Part shown: piece after piece, positions 44,116-52,579 of the stretch
Layout of the letters: each line of letters opens with the position of its first letter
How positions within the stretch are numbered: the stretch's first letter is position 1
Origin: Winogradskyella flava
GTDB lineage: Bacteria > Bacteroidota > Bacteroidia > Flavobacteriales > Flavobacteriaceae
DNA length: 64,000 nt
Direction of reading: 5' to 3'
Assembly (NCBI RefSeq): GCF_014243395.1
Contig: NZ_JACLCP010000002.1
Location: 248,001 to 312,000, forward strand
Translations under genes and position numbers: made by a program
Notes under the pieces: model-generated
Seen by the model: the letters and a program-made list of their open reading frames with translations, nothing else
Told to the model about the DNA's origin: nothing
Database searches by the model: none

Positions 44116-44571
44116 TCAATTAGGTCTTAATTTCTTTTCGGATATAGACATTACAATGCTTTTCGGTACTATGCTACGTTGCCCTAAGCCAGGATTTAAT
44201 TGTTCTGAAATCCCTAAAGCTTCCCAAATCATAGGCTTTAAGTCTTTCTTTGGAAAGGTATTTAAATTAGTCACTTTAATATGTCGTATCAGCTTCCCTT
44301 TTCCATTAAGAGTAATACTTGCTTTTGATAATTCGGCACCACGATTAAATCCAAAGTTAACATGTTTTGCGTAAACAGAAATATGACAAAAGGCATCTTT
44401 AAGTTGCTCTGATTTAGAATAAGCCATTGCCAATGCATTGTAATTGTCCCAGATAAGTTCATTGGCCTCTGGGACCACATTGACTACAAAATTCCTTAGT
44501 GCCCAAACAATATCCTGTATCTCCTGACTATAAGGTTTTAAGAAAGTGTGTAATTCGGGATGTGCTTCCAT
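44116..44571 (-). CDS. DUF1801-family protein
   Basis: The 151-residue cytosolic protein matches the DUF1801 group by size and by its helix with ELIWDNYNALAMAY and the strand/turn HISVYAKHVNFGFNRGAELS. It has no known enzymatic residues. It is the first of three closely packed genes (gaps 14 and 3 nt) ending with the lytic transglycosylase, but a functional link is not evident. Confidence 0.75.
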   Translation of the reverse strand: MEAHPELHTFLKPYSQEIQDIVWALRNFVVNVVPEANELIWDNYNALAMAYSKSEQLKDAFCHISVYAKHVNFGFNRGAELSKASITLNGKGKLIRHIKVTNLNTFPKKDLKPMIWEALGISEQLNPGLGQRSIVPKSIVMSISEKKLRPN

Positions 44572-44822
44572 AGCTTAGAGTTATTTCTAAAATCTTGCCT
44601 TAAGATAGTCATAGTAAAGGAAAATATGGTAATCATTTTCATATTTAAGAATTTTCTTGCCAACAAAAGCCTAAACTTTGTGCAAGTATCCAATTTGTAA
44701 TACTTATCTTTCCAGCTTTGCGTTAACTTAAGTAAACAAATACTATCGAAAACAAGAAACTTACCCTTGACTCCCTTTTACAATTAGATTTTAATACTAT
44801 TATTTGGATTGCAGCACCAATA

Positions 44823-45638
44823 ATGTTTGCACTCGTAGGCTTGGAGTACTATTTGTCCATAAAACAGAACAAGCAACTCTATCATGGGAAAGATTTTCTA
44901 GCTTCAGCCACTATAGGTTTTGGCAATTTGTTTGTTAATGCATTGACCAAAGTCGCTATCTTTTATATCGTGGTGATTTGCTATAATATAACGCCTTGGA
45001 GCATTCCTCATACATGGTGGTCATATATTCTTTGTTTCATCTGTCTGGATTTTATACGCTATTGGTCACACAGAATTTCACACTTTCAACGCTTTTGGTG
45101 GTCCACGCACGTGGTACATCACAGTTCAGAATATTATAATTTCTCTACCTCGTTTCGATTATCTTGGGTGCAAAACCTAAAAATCATTTTCTTTTTACCC
45201 GTGATTATGTTGAGTTTTGATCCTGTTGTCTTTATCATCGTTCACCAATTAGAGATTCTATACCAATTTTGGATCCATACCGAATTGATACGTAAACTAC
45301 CAAAACCTATTGAATATGTTTTTGTGACACCATCTCACCATCGCGTACACCATGCAGTAAACGAAGATTATATTGATAAGAATTTCGGTTCCACTCTCAT
45401 TATTTGGGATCGTATGTTCGGATCATTTAAGGCGGAAAAAGAACAAGCAATTTATGGGATTACAAAGCCTGTGAATTCTTTCAATCCCGTATATTTAGTC
45501 TTTCATGCATGGGGCGACTTGTTTAAGGATATTTGGAAACGACCTACCAAAGCTTGGCAAATCTTATTTGGGAGCCCAACAATCTGGGAACGTGAACAAG
45601 TTAAAAACGTTAAAGCTGATAAAGTGTCAGAACCTTAA
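44823..45638 (+). CDS. Sterol-desaturase/fatty-acid-hydroxylase family membrane protein
   Basis: The 271-residue (from the ATG) membrane protein has the di-iron His clusters of this superfamily: HRISH, HVVHH and HHRVHH. Four to five membrane helices surround them (GNLFVNALTKVAIFYIVV, WSYILCFICLDFIRYW, KIIFFLPVIMLSF). Enzymes in this family hydroxylate or desaturate lipids. The reading frame is open and coding-like upstream to about 44736, so the true start may be non-ATG near 44745 (see findings). A TATCTTTC -7-like box sits at 44705-44712. It is convergent with the regulator gene at 45673. Confidence 0.83.
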   Translation: MFALVGLEYYLSIKQNKQLYHGKDFLASATIGFGNLFVNALTKVAIFYIVVICYNITPWSIPHTWWSYILCFICLDFIRYWSHRISHFQRFWWSTHVVHHSSEYYNFSTSFRLSWVQNLKIIFFLPVIMLSFDPVVFIIVHQLEILYQFWIHTELIRKLPKPIEYVFVTPSHHRVHHAVNEDYIDKNFGSTLIIWDRMFGSFKAEKEQAIYGITKPVNSFNPVYLVFHAWGDLFKDIWKRPTKAWQILFGSPTIWEREQVKNVKADKVSEP

Positions 45639-45672
45639 ATAAAAGCATTGATGCGATTTATACTTTATTAAA

Positions 45673-46365
45673 CTATGTATTCAAAAAAGTTGTGATATTC
45701 TTTCTATAAGTTTGACCAATAGGAATTAAATGATCCTCAATAATAATCTTGCCGTTTGCTATCTGTTTTATTTTTGCCGTAGAAACTATAAAGGATTTAT
45801 GCACTTGAATAAAGTGAATATCTGGCAATATTTCAAGATAGGATGATAATTTCTCTAGTGTAATAATAACTTTATCTGCAGTATAAACTTTTGTATAATT
45901 ACCAAGAGCTTCTATGTATAGAATATCAATAATTTTAATTTGATGATGTGACTTTCCATCTTTCAGAAAAATTGTTTTCTGCTCTACAGAGTTCGTTCCT
46001 TCATTATACTTTTCAATGTCACTGCGTAACTTATTAATAGCTTTTAAAAAACGATTGAGACTGAAAGGCTTTAGTAAATAATCAACAACATCTAATTCGT
46101 AACTCTCTACGGCATAAGTATTGTAAGCAGTTGTAACAATAACTTTTGGAGGATTTTTTAATGATTTTAAAAATTCAAAACCACTAATTTTTGGCATATT
46201 AATATCTAAAAAAATCAAGTCTATACTGTTTGTGTTCAAATATTCAATAGCTTCAAAAACGTTGTAACAGTTCTTTTGCAAGCTAAGAATTTCCAAGTTT
46301 TCAGCATATTCCTCTATAATCTCATGAGCGATAGGCTCATCATCTATAATTAAATAATTAATCAT
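45673..46365 (-). CDS. LytTR-family response regulator
   Basis: The 230-residue regulator has a receiver (acidic IIDDE, phospho-acceptor Asp54 in LIFLDINMP, Lys in YLLKPFS) and a C-terminal LytTR domain (about 130-228; FLKDGKSHHQIKIIDILYIE to FIVSTAKIKQI). It overlaps the kinase gene by 4 nt. LytTR proteins bind pairs of 9-bp sites about 21 bp apart; a matching arrangement is at 47232-47261. Confidence 0.93.
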   Translation of the reverse strand: MINYLIIDDEPIAHEIIEEYAENLEILSLQKNCYNVFEAIEYLNTNSIDLIFLDINMPKISGFEFLKSLKNPPKVIVTTAYNTYAVESYELDVVDYLLKPFSLNRFLKAINKLRSDIEKYNEGTNSVEQKTIFLKDGKSHHQIKIIDILYIEALGNYTKVYTADKVIITLEKLSSYLEILPDIHFIQVHKSFIVSTAKIKQIANGKIIIEDHLIPIGQTYRKNITTFLNT

Positions 46366-47159
46366 AACTCAAGTTCTAATTCCGCTTTAAAAACACTGTC
46401 ATGGCTGGACACTTTAAAATCGTATTTTTCTGGATACAATAATTGCAAACGCTTTTGCAAATTCTTTAGCCCCAGACCATCTGTTTCGTTTAATACATCT
46501 TCTTCAAAGTTATTCTCTACAGTAAAATTCAATTTTTTTTGCTGAGCTTTTAGGTTCAATATGATAAATGCACCATTCGTTAATTTTTCTGCACCATGTT
46601 TAAATGCATTTTCCAATAATATAATTAATAACAATGGAGCAATAGCTATATCGTCATTTTCCATGTCTTTTTCGAAGTGAATATCAACGGTATTAAAATA
46701 TCGTATTTCATGTAGTGCAATAAAATTTTCTAAATAGTCTATTTCTTCTTTTAATGTTACCGATTCTTTATCACTACTATAAATAGAATATCGCATGAGA
46801 TCAGATAGTTTTAATACAAACTCTCGAGATTTATCGGCATCTCTCTTTATTAAACCATACAAATTATTTAGGGTATTGAAAAAGAAATGCGGACTGACTT
46901 GACTTTTCAGATTATGAAGTTCTGCTGCCAGCCTTTCATTTTTTAGCTCTTGGTATGCTCTCCATCTTCGAAAGAACCAGTCGGCAAAAAAGACAACCAA
47001 GGTTCCAAAAAATAAAAAACGAAAAATGGCAAAATATAGATCGCTAGTTGAACTACCATCATATTCTATTTCACTTTTCATTATCAGCATCCCAATAATT
47101 GAAACCAGAATTATTGATAAACCAATAAGAACAAATATTTGCTTTTTATTTAGTGCCAT
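46362..47159 (-). CDS. LytS-type sensor histidine kinase
   Basis: The 265-residue kinase has only two transmembrane helices (IFVLIGLSIILVSIIGMLIM and FAIFRFLFFGTLVVFFADWF). The His site is QVSPHFFFNTLNNLYG, and the ATP-binding region carries LLENAFKHGAE and DGLGLKNLQKRLQLL. The small extracytoplasmic segment (about 20 residues) leaves little room for ligand sensing. It is the first gene of a two-gene operon and is divergent from the serine hydrolase gene. Confidence 0.92.
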   Translation of the reverse strand: MALNKKQIFVLIGLSIILVSIIGMLIMKSEIEYDGSSTSDLYFAIFRFLFFGTLVVFFADWFFRRWRAYQELKNERLAAELHNLKSQVSPHFFFNTLNNLYGLIKRDADKSREFVLKLSDLMRYSIYSSDKESVTLKEEIDYLENFIALHEIRYFNTVDIHFEKDMENDDIAIAPLLLIILLENAFKHGAEKLTNGAFIILNLKAQQKKLNFTVENNFEEDVLNETDGLGLKNLQKRLQLLYPEKYDFKVSSHDSVFKAELELEL

Positions 47160-47231
47160 CCTGAGCTAAAAATAGAAAAAAATGAGGGCAAACAAGTTAT
47201 AAATTGATATACACTATAAGAATATTGATGA

Positions 47232-47261
47232 ACACTTAATATTTATGGACAAACACTATTC
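47232..47261. promoter_or_regulatory. Direct repeat with 21-bp spacing, candidate LytTR site
   Basis: ACACTTAAT (47232-47240) and ACACTATTC (47253-47261) start exactly 21 bp apart with a 12-nt gap, the spacing known for LytTR regulators such as AgrA. The first copy resembles the AgrA half-site ACARTTAAG. It lies between the kinase operon and the hydrolase gene, about 80 nt before the hydrolase -33 box. Confidence 0.5.
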
Positions 47262-47315
47262 ATCCTGTCATTTAATCTTTACATGTAGAACTACGTTGTG
47301 TTGAACATATAAATT

Positions 47316-47345
47316 TTGATAACTATTAGTATCAATTTAGGTTTA
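47316..47345 (+). promoter_or_regulatory. Promoter of the serine hydrolase gene
   Basis: TTG (47316-47318), 19 nt, TAGGTTTA (47338-47345), one base from TAnnTTTG. The ATG at 47372 follows after 26 nt. Confidence 0.6.
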
Positions 47346-47371
47346 CCTCATAATTCTAAAAATCAATACTT

Positions 47372-48469
47372 ATGAAAACTAACCTATTAACGATATTTGC
47401 ATTCTTTTTTTCTATTGCGGTATTTGGTCAAAATAATAAACTTAACGATTCACTTCGAAATGCTGTAGATGAGAAAGTATCTTCATTTATAAAGCAGAAA
47501 AAAGTACCTGGAATGGCCATTGCCATGTTTGATGAAGGTCGTATCAGCCTAAAGAAGGGCTATGGCTTTTCAAATTTAAAAGTACGCGAGCCTATTACTT
47601 CAACAACAGGCTTCAACATAGGCTCTATCTCTAAACTCTTTACCGCATTTGGTGTAATGAAATTAGTCGAAGATGGTAAAATTGATTTGGATGAACCAAT
47701 CGAAGTATATCTCACCCGATGGAAATTACCCAGCAGCGGATATGACACATCTAAAGTTACTATTAGACATTTGTTAAGTCATACCGCTGGAATTTCTGTA
47801 CATGGCTACCCAGGATTTATAAATAAGGATGCACTTCCATCTCTAGAAGCGTCATTAAATGGTAAGAATGGACCTGCACGTAATGATGAAAAAGTTGAAA
47901 TTATTCTTGAACCACAAACTAAATTCAAATATTCTGGTGGTGGTTATACCATACTGCAATTAATCATAGAAGAGGTGACTAAAAAATCATTTGAAAATTT
48001 TATGGCAGAAACAATTTTCAATCCATTAAAAATGGATAATTCCTCATTTGACGTTGATAAAACAATGCTAGAAAAATCAGCCGTTCCATATGATGAAAAT
48101 ATGCAAGAATTACCCTTTGAATATTTTACTGCTAAAGCGGCTGCGGGACTTCAGACTACACTCGAAGATTTCGTATTATTTGTAAACGATATACTTCATA
48201 ACCATTCCATAGTCTCGGAAAAAACGCTAGAACACATGCTCACGCCTACTCTTAAGTCTCAAGGCGTCTATGGACTAGGTTTTAGAGTGCTAAAATTTGG
48301 TCCAATGGAGTTTAAGGGCCATGCTGGCTCTAATACTGGATGGCAATCTGGTTTCTTTCTTGACTTTACAACAAAAAGCGGATTAATCATGATGACCAAT
48401 GGTGATAAAGGTGATGCCGTTTTAAAAAACACGCTAAAAACTTGGGCAACTCTTAAATACAGGAAATAG
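47372..48469 (+). CDS. Beta-lactamase-family serine hydrolase
   Basis: The 365-residue exported protein has a signal peptide ending AVFGQ at about residue 20. The catalytic domain has SISK in NIGSISKLFTAFG, YSG in FKYSGGGYTIL (in place of YxN) and HAG in FKGHAGSNTGW. These are the three motifs of the class C beta-lactamase/DD-peptidase fold. It is followed after 4 nt by the M28 peptidase and then a small membrane protein, so the three form an operon. It is divergent from a LytS/LytTR operon and the likely target of it. Confidence 0.88.
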   Translation: MKTNLLTIFAFFFSIAVFGQNNKLNDSLRNAVDEKVSSFIKQKKVPGMAIAMFDEGRISLKKGYGFSNLKVREPITSTTGFNIGSISKLFTAFGVMKLVEDGKIDLDEPIEVYLTRWKLPSSGYDTSKVTIRHLLSHTAGISVHGYPGFINKDALPSLEASLNGKNGPARNDEKVEIILEPQTKFKYSGGGYTILQLIIEEVTKKSFENFMAETIFNPLKMDNSSFDVDKTMLEKSAVPYDENMQELPFEYFTAKAAAGLQTTLEDFVLFVNDILHNHSIVSEKTLEHMLTPTLKSQGVYGLGFRVLKFGPMEFKGHAGSNTGWQSGFFLDFTTKSGLIMMTNGDKGDAVLKNTLKTWATLKYRK

Positions 48470-48473
48470 TTTT

Positions 48474-49421
48474 ATGAAAAGGATTATAGTTATTATGGGG
48501 CTACTTCTAGGATTCAGCTCCTGCTCCAGACAAGAAGTAAGGCAATTAGAGTTTCAAAAGTTACCCGAAGATATGGCCGAAATGCAAAAACGCATCATAG
48601 GTCAATTATCTGGAAAATATGAACTAGCCAAGAACGTTAGGCTGTCTAGCAGATGGTTACCTGAAGAAAGAGAACTATCAAGAGCATATTTTAAAGCTAT
48701 AGTTAGTCAACTCCATTTAATACCAATTGAACAGGACTATCAACACAGCAATATAAATTTTGGTGTAGACCTTTTAATTGAACCTTTTAAAGGTACTAAT
48801 ATCTATACTATTCTACCCGCCACAATAAAAAGTGCATCATACATTGTGCTAGGTGCACACTATGATTCTGGACGTAGAAATGCACCTGGTGCTATTGACA
48901 ATGCCACTGGTGTTACACTAATTTATTCTATTGTTAAGAAACTACAAAAGCTAAATTACCGGAGCCAAAATGTTATTTTGGTATTTTTTGATCAAGAGGA
49001 AGAAGAAAACGTTGGTAGTAAGGAATTTATAAAACTTATCAATAAAAATAATTGGAATATAACATCTGTTCATTGCTTTGATATGATTGGCTGGGATGGC
49101 GATAATGATAACGCGATAGAGATATATACGGCTTCAGAAAGCTTAGAAAATCATTACATCTCTTTGGCAAATAGTATTGAGAAACCTATTTTAAATGTTA
49201 GTATCAACCCCGTCAATTATGCCAATAACTCTACAGATTTTGATGAGTTTGTAAGAAGTGGGTTTAATGTTATAGGCGCAGGTGAATGCGTATATCATGG
49301 AGATAGCACACCTTATAAAGATACCGCTAAAGATACATTTGAGACCGTTAATTTTGAATATCTTCTTTCATCAACAACGTTTATAGAAACTGCAATTAAA
49401 AATCTATTAAACAATAAATAA
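48474..49421 (+). CDS. M28-family zinc aminopeptidase lipoprotein
   Basis: The 315-residue protein has lipobox GFSSC. The M28 metallopeptidase core shows ligand pairs in GAHYDSG (His, Asp) and GAIDNATG (Asp bridging), with DQEEEENVGS holding the catalytic and ligand Glu, and GECVYHGD with the last His. These enzymes remove N-terminal residues using two zinc ions. The tandem with a serine hydrolase suggests stepwise breakdown of peptides in the envelope. Confidence 0.87.
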   Translation: MKRIIVIMGLLLGFSSCSRQEVRQLEFQKLPEDMAEMQKRIIGQLSGKYELAKNVRLSSRWLPEERELSRAYFKAIVSQLHLIPIEQDYQHSNINFGVDLLIEPFKGTNIYTILPATIKSASYIVLGAHYDSGRRNAPGAIDNATGVTLIYSIVKKLQKLNYRSQNVILVFFDQEEEENVGSKEFIKLINKNNWNITSVHCFDMIGWDGDNDNAIEIYTASESLENHYISLANSIEKPILNVSINPVNYANNSTDFDEFVRSGFNVIGAGECVYHGDSTPYKDTAKDTFETVNFEYLLSSTTFIETAIKNLLNNK

Positions 49422-49423
49422 TT

Positions 49424-49816
49424 ATGAGCGCACTTATTAAATTACTTATTCGTCATCGCTTTTTTTTCATAACACTCCTATTTAGTCTGTTATTCTTTTT
49501 GAGAAAAGCCATTCAATATGCATTACTGAAGAGTTATGTGACCGCATTTATAATTCTATCAATATTTGCAATAATTGGCATAAGTTTAGTGTTAAACAAA
49601 AAAGTTAAGCTTACACTTCGTTTTTGGAGTATTTTAATAATCATTTGGGCATCAGTAAGAATTCTGTTGTTTCTGGCAAATAGCTTTTTAAAGGAAATAT
49701 CTGAAAGTCATTTACATCATCAATTATTTAACACGAAAGGAGTCATAATTAGTGCGTCATTTCTCGTAGCAGGTGTATTTTTATTCAGAAATTCAAACAG
49801 AATATATTGGATATAG
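49424..49816 (+). CDS. Small integral membrane protein
   Basis: The 130-residue protein is almost entirely hydrophobic, with about four helices (FFITLLFSLLFFLRKAIQYA, AFIILSIFAIIGISLVL, FWSILIIIWASVRILLFLA, IISASFLVAGVFLF). I know no family. It follows the M28 gene by 2 nt and therefore shares its operon; a role with the peptidase or the kinase is open. Confidence 0.7.
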   Translation: MSALIKLLIRHRFFFITLLFSLLFFLRKAIQYALLKSYVTAFIILSIFAIIGISLVLNKKVKLTLRFWSILIIIWASVRILLFLANSFLKEISESHLHHQLFNTKGVIISASFLVAGVFLFRNSNRIYWI

Positions 49817-49916
49817 ACACTTATTACCTAATAGTAATTAATATTCTCATAAATAAAAATCTGCATTTAATGCTAAATAGGAAAAAGTTTATTATCGTTG
49901 TCACTGCCTAAAGAAA

Positions 49917-50459
49917 TCATTCCTTTTTAAGAATAAATTTAATCTTTAATTTTCCAAACCATTCTGGTTTGTTGCCATTAGGATAGGTTTCGTCGTACAT
50001 GACTAGTTCTAAACCTTTATTTGTAAAATCTAGCTTATAGTATTGACGTCCTCCTTCAAAGCCTGGTACTTTTGCGATATCTGCCGTCGTTGTAATAACA
50101 CTGTCTTCTATTGCGTAAATTCCTGTATTAAATACAATGCTTCTAAAAGCCATTGAGATTTCTTCTATGGTAGGTTTTGATAAGTTGTCAAAGGCCTTGC
50201 GCTTTTGCATTCTTGGATTGTATATTAACACGTAGTTAGAATCTGTAAAGATAAAACGCCCGTGATCTTCATCGTTCACAATGTAAGTCGTGTCAGTGTA
50301 TTGGTATTGAATTTCCTGCAGTTTCCATGAACCAAGAATTTTTTGCCTTTCTCCTATTGATCGTTTATCCTTTTTTGTTTGACTTGCCTTGGATTGTGCA
50401 TATGCAAAACTTGATATTGCGATATATAATACAAGCAAAGTTAGCTTAGATAATTTCAT
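49917..50459 (-). CDS. Exported lipocalin-like protein
   Basis: The 180-residue product has a signal peptide to about residue 21 (SSFAYAQ). The mature part starts GERQKILGSWKLQEIQYQY and continues with short strands (GRFIFTDSNYVLIY, TGIYAIEDSVITTTADI, YYKLDFTNKGLELVM), a pattern like lipocalin-like domains with the G-W start. A binding role is possible, but no ligand can be named. Confidence 0.7.
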   Translation of the reverse strand: MKLSKLTLLVLYIAISSFAYAQSKASQTKKDKRSIGERQKILGSWKLQEIQYQYTDTTYIVNDEDHGRFIFTDSNYVLIYNPRMQKRKAFDNLSKPTIEEISMAFRSIVFNTGIYAIEDSVITTTADIAKVPGFEGGRQYYKLDFTNKGLELVMYDETYPNGNKPEWFGKLKIKFILKKE

Positions 50460-50612
50460 TGTTCTTTTTTAGATTATGAACTCCAAAGAAAGAGATGAAT
50501 TTCTATTTCTTAAACTTTCTCTAAGACCAAAAAGTAAAGAACAATTATTATTTCTTTATTGATAAGTCATAAATCTCTCTATATCATGCTTCTTAAGTCA
50601 AAAAGAGAATGC

Positions 50613-52367
50613 TCACATACCTCTTTTCTTAAAATCTTTTTCAATGGCTTTTATTGTCCAATCGGTAAGCTTTTTTGCAATTCTGCCAACAACCAAACCT
50701 TTGGCTATCCACCAAAACCAGCCAGAAACCTTATTATTAAGTTCCGCCTTTAATATAGCTTTTATCCTATTTCTAATTGGTTTTTCATATTGCCTGAAAG
50801 CTTTAATATCAAATTCAGGAAACTCTTGAACGATATAGGATGACGGATTAGAGTCGTCATTTGGATCTAGCTTACTTACATCTGGTATAATAGGCATATA
50901 AATTTTGCCATTGTCTTCTTTTTTAAACTTCTCAACAGCCTCTGCGCTAACACCATGAAATAAATTGTCTGGATCGTCCGCATCACATTCCAAAAATAAA
51001 AATCCTCTCAGGAAATTTTTGGCATTCTTACGTCCCAAAAAGAAATCATGTTGCCTAAATTTAATATCCAAAAACCCTCCAAAACCACCAACAGCTCCAG
51101 TTGCCAAGGGATATTCAAGGTCTTCGGTTAAATTACCTAGCGCTTTGTATTTAAGTGGGTATGCCATGAGTTTAAATAATTCTGCCCCATAAGTATCTGT
51201 TTGCTTATTTCTTGCTTGGTTGAGAATAGTCGGTACGAGATTACCAATAACATCCATAATACTCTTTATTTCATAATCTGGATCTTTATCAGTCTTCAAA
51301 TCCCTAAAATTCGGAAAAGGGTCTATCATGATCGTTCCATACTTTGGATTCTTTTCGTCTATGTTTCCATGGTTTTCGATGAGGCAGCGTAAGACTTCAT
51401 CAAAAGGTTCATTATTTATAGCACCTCCATCAACGGCTGTGAATTTAAAATCATCTGAATCAAAATCATCAAATTCAATATCCATATTAGCCGTAAATCG
51501 CTTTCGTTTACTCAAGCTATTTTGAACATATTTCTTAGGGAACTCATTCTCAAAATAACGTGGAGATAAACCTATAGGAAAAGCACCTGTTGCTTTAGTA
51601 ACCTTGATTAACAAATCCTTATTGGAGATATGATCTGAATCTGGGACTGGTCTAAATGGTAGATAATTTTCAGTATCATTGTTATTGCCATCTTTGTAGT
51701 TAATCTTAAAATGTGCAACAATGTCATGATTACTCACGCGATGTGATGGTGGAATGGTTTTTAGAAACTTAGACTGTAATCGGCTAAGACCTACTTTATA
51801 GTCCAAGGGTCTTAAACTGGTAATAGTGAGTAATATTCTTAAATCCTTGGAAATATATTCAGGAATATTAGAAATACACCAATCATCTGAAAGGTTATCA
51901 AAAACACGTTCTGCAATCTTATCAATAGGTCTTGAGTTTAACAATGATGGTGCTCCTTTTTTGTCATCGAGATCAGAATTGGACAACATCTTTTTAAAAG
52001 TGGTTTCTCCTCTCCCACTGCCATCATAAAGACTATCATCATCGTCTAAAAACACCCAACTGTCATAAAGTATATTTCCAGTTTTCTTGTTGGAAACATT
52101 TTTTACAGGTTTAAAATTCTTTTCACACAGCGCTAAAGCCGTAATCATACTAACCATGCCTCCAGCTGAAGCACCACCAATTGCATCTACAGAAACATTA
52201 TGTTTTGGTATACTGCTATTAGGGTTGCCCTTGTTTAATTGCTTTGCTTTCTCCCATTCGGATAAAGCTTCGAGAACGTAGTCCATAAAACCCGCAGTAT
52301 ATGCTCCTGCCGAAACAGCTCCTGCCATCGTTAGTCCTAAATGAAATGTTTTCGATGTAATACTCAT
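50613..52367 (-). CDS. Patatin-like phospholipase
   Basis: The ATG at 52367 (MSITSKTFHLGLTMAGAVSA) is chosen because an upstream start at 52394 would run through an inverted repeat. The 584-residue protein has the patatin fold: an oxyanion glycine-rich stretch (TMAGAVSAGAYTAG), nucleophile Ser67 in GGASAGGM and the catalytic Asp in VDGGAINNEP. No signal peptide is evident, so it is cytosolic or membrane-associated. Patatins hydrolyse acyl esters of phospholipids. The rest of the protein has no domain that I recognise and is long for the family. Confidence 0.85.
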   Translation of the reverse strand: MSITSKTFHLGLTMAGAVSAGAYTAGFMDYVLEALSEWEKAKQLNKGNPNSSIPKHNVSVDAIGGASAGGMVSMITALALCEKNFKPVKNVSNKKTGNILYDSWVFLDDDDSLYDGSGRGETTFKKMLSNSDLDDKKGAPSLLNSRPIDKIAERVFDNLSDDWCISNIPEYISKDLRILLTITSLRPLDYKVGLSRLQSKFLKTIPPSHRVSNHDIVAHFKINYKDGNNNDTENYLPFRPVPDSDHISNKDLLIKVTKATGAFPIGLSPRYFENEFPKKYVQNSLSKRKRFTANMDIEFDDFDSDDFKFTAVDGGAINNEPFDEVLRCLIENHGNIDEKNPKYGTIMIDPFPNFRDLKTDKDPDYEIKSIMDVIGNLVPTILNQARNKQTDTYGAELFKLMAYPLKYKALGNLTEDLEYPLATGAVGGFGGFLDIKFRQHDFFLGRKNAKNFLRGFLFLECDADDPDNLFHGVSAEAVEKFKKEDNGKIYMPIIPDVSKLDPNDDSNPSSYIVQEFPEFDIKAFRQYEKPIRNRIKAILKAELNNKVSGWFWWIAKGLVVGRIAKKLTDWTIKAIEKDFKKRGM

Positions 52368-52386
52368 AATATCATACGTTAATTTA

Positions 52387-52414
52387 TCCAACATAGCTCA
52401 CACATTATGTTGGA
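52387..52414. promoter_or_regulatory. 9-bp inverted repeat upstream of the patatin gene
   Basis: TCCAACATA (52387-52395) and TATGTTGGA (52406-52414) are exact inverted copies around 10 nt. It lies 20 nt upstream of the start codon chosen for the patatin. It could be an operator or an mRNA hairpin; the next gene is not close on the other side. Confidence 0.45.
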
Positions 52415-52520
52415 AATAAGTTTGTCAAAAGGATTAATAGCAAGATATCATTAAGGGATAGTTAAAGATACAGGTTTTTAGAATATCTATTCGAGTACTT
52501 TAGTCAAAATTGAGGCATAA

Positions 52521-52554
52521 AAAAAGTTCCAAAACATTATGTCTGGAACTTTTT
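52521..52554. terminator. Rho-independent terminator
   Basis: aaaaagttcca (52521-52531) and tggaacttttt (52544-52554) pair over 11 bp with a 12-nt loop. On the minus strand it ends in a U-run, 26 nt after the stop of the gene at 52580; it also works on the plus strand. Confidence 0.85.
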
Positions 52555-52579
52555 CGCGGTTGTAATAAAACATATACTG

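Noticed and set aside
50559..52281. Many plus-strand ORFs of 60-75 codons across the patatin gene
   Set aside because: All are antisense to a gene with a complete catalytic dyad.
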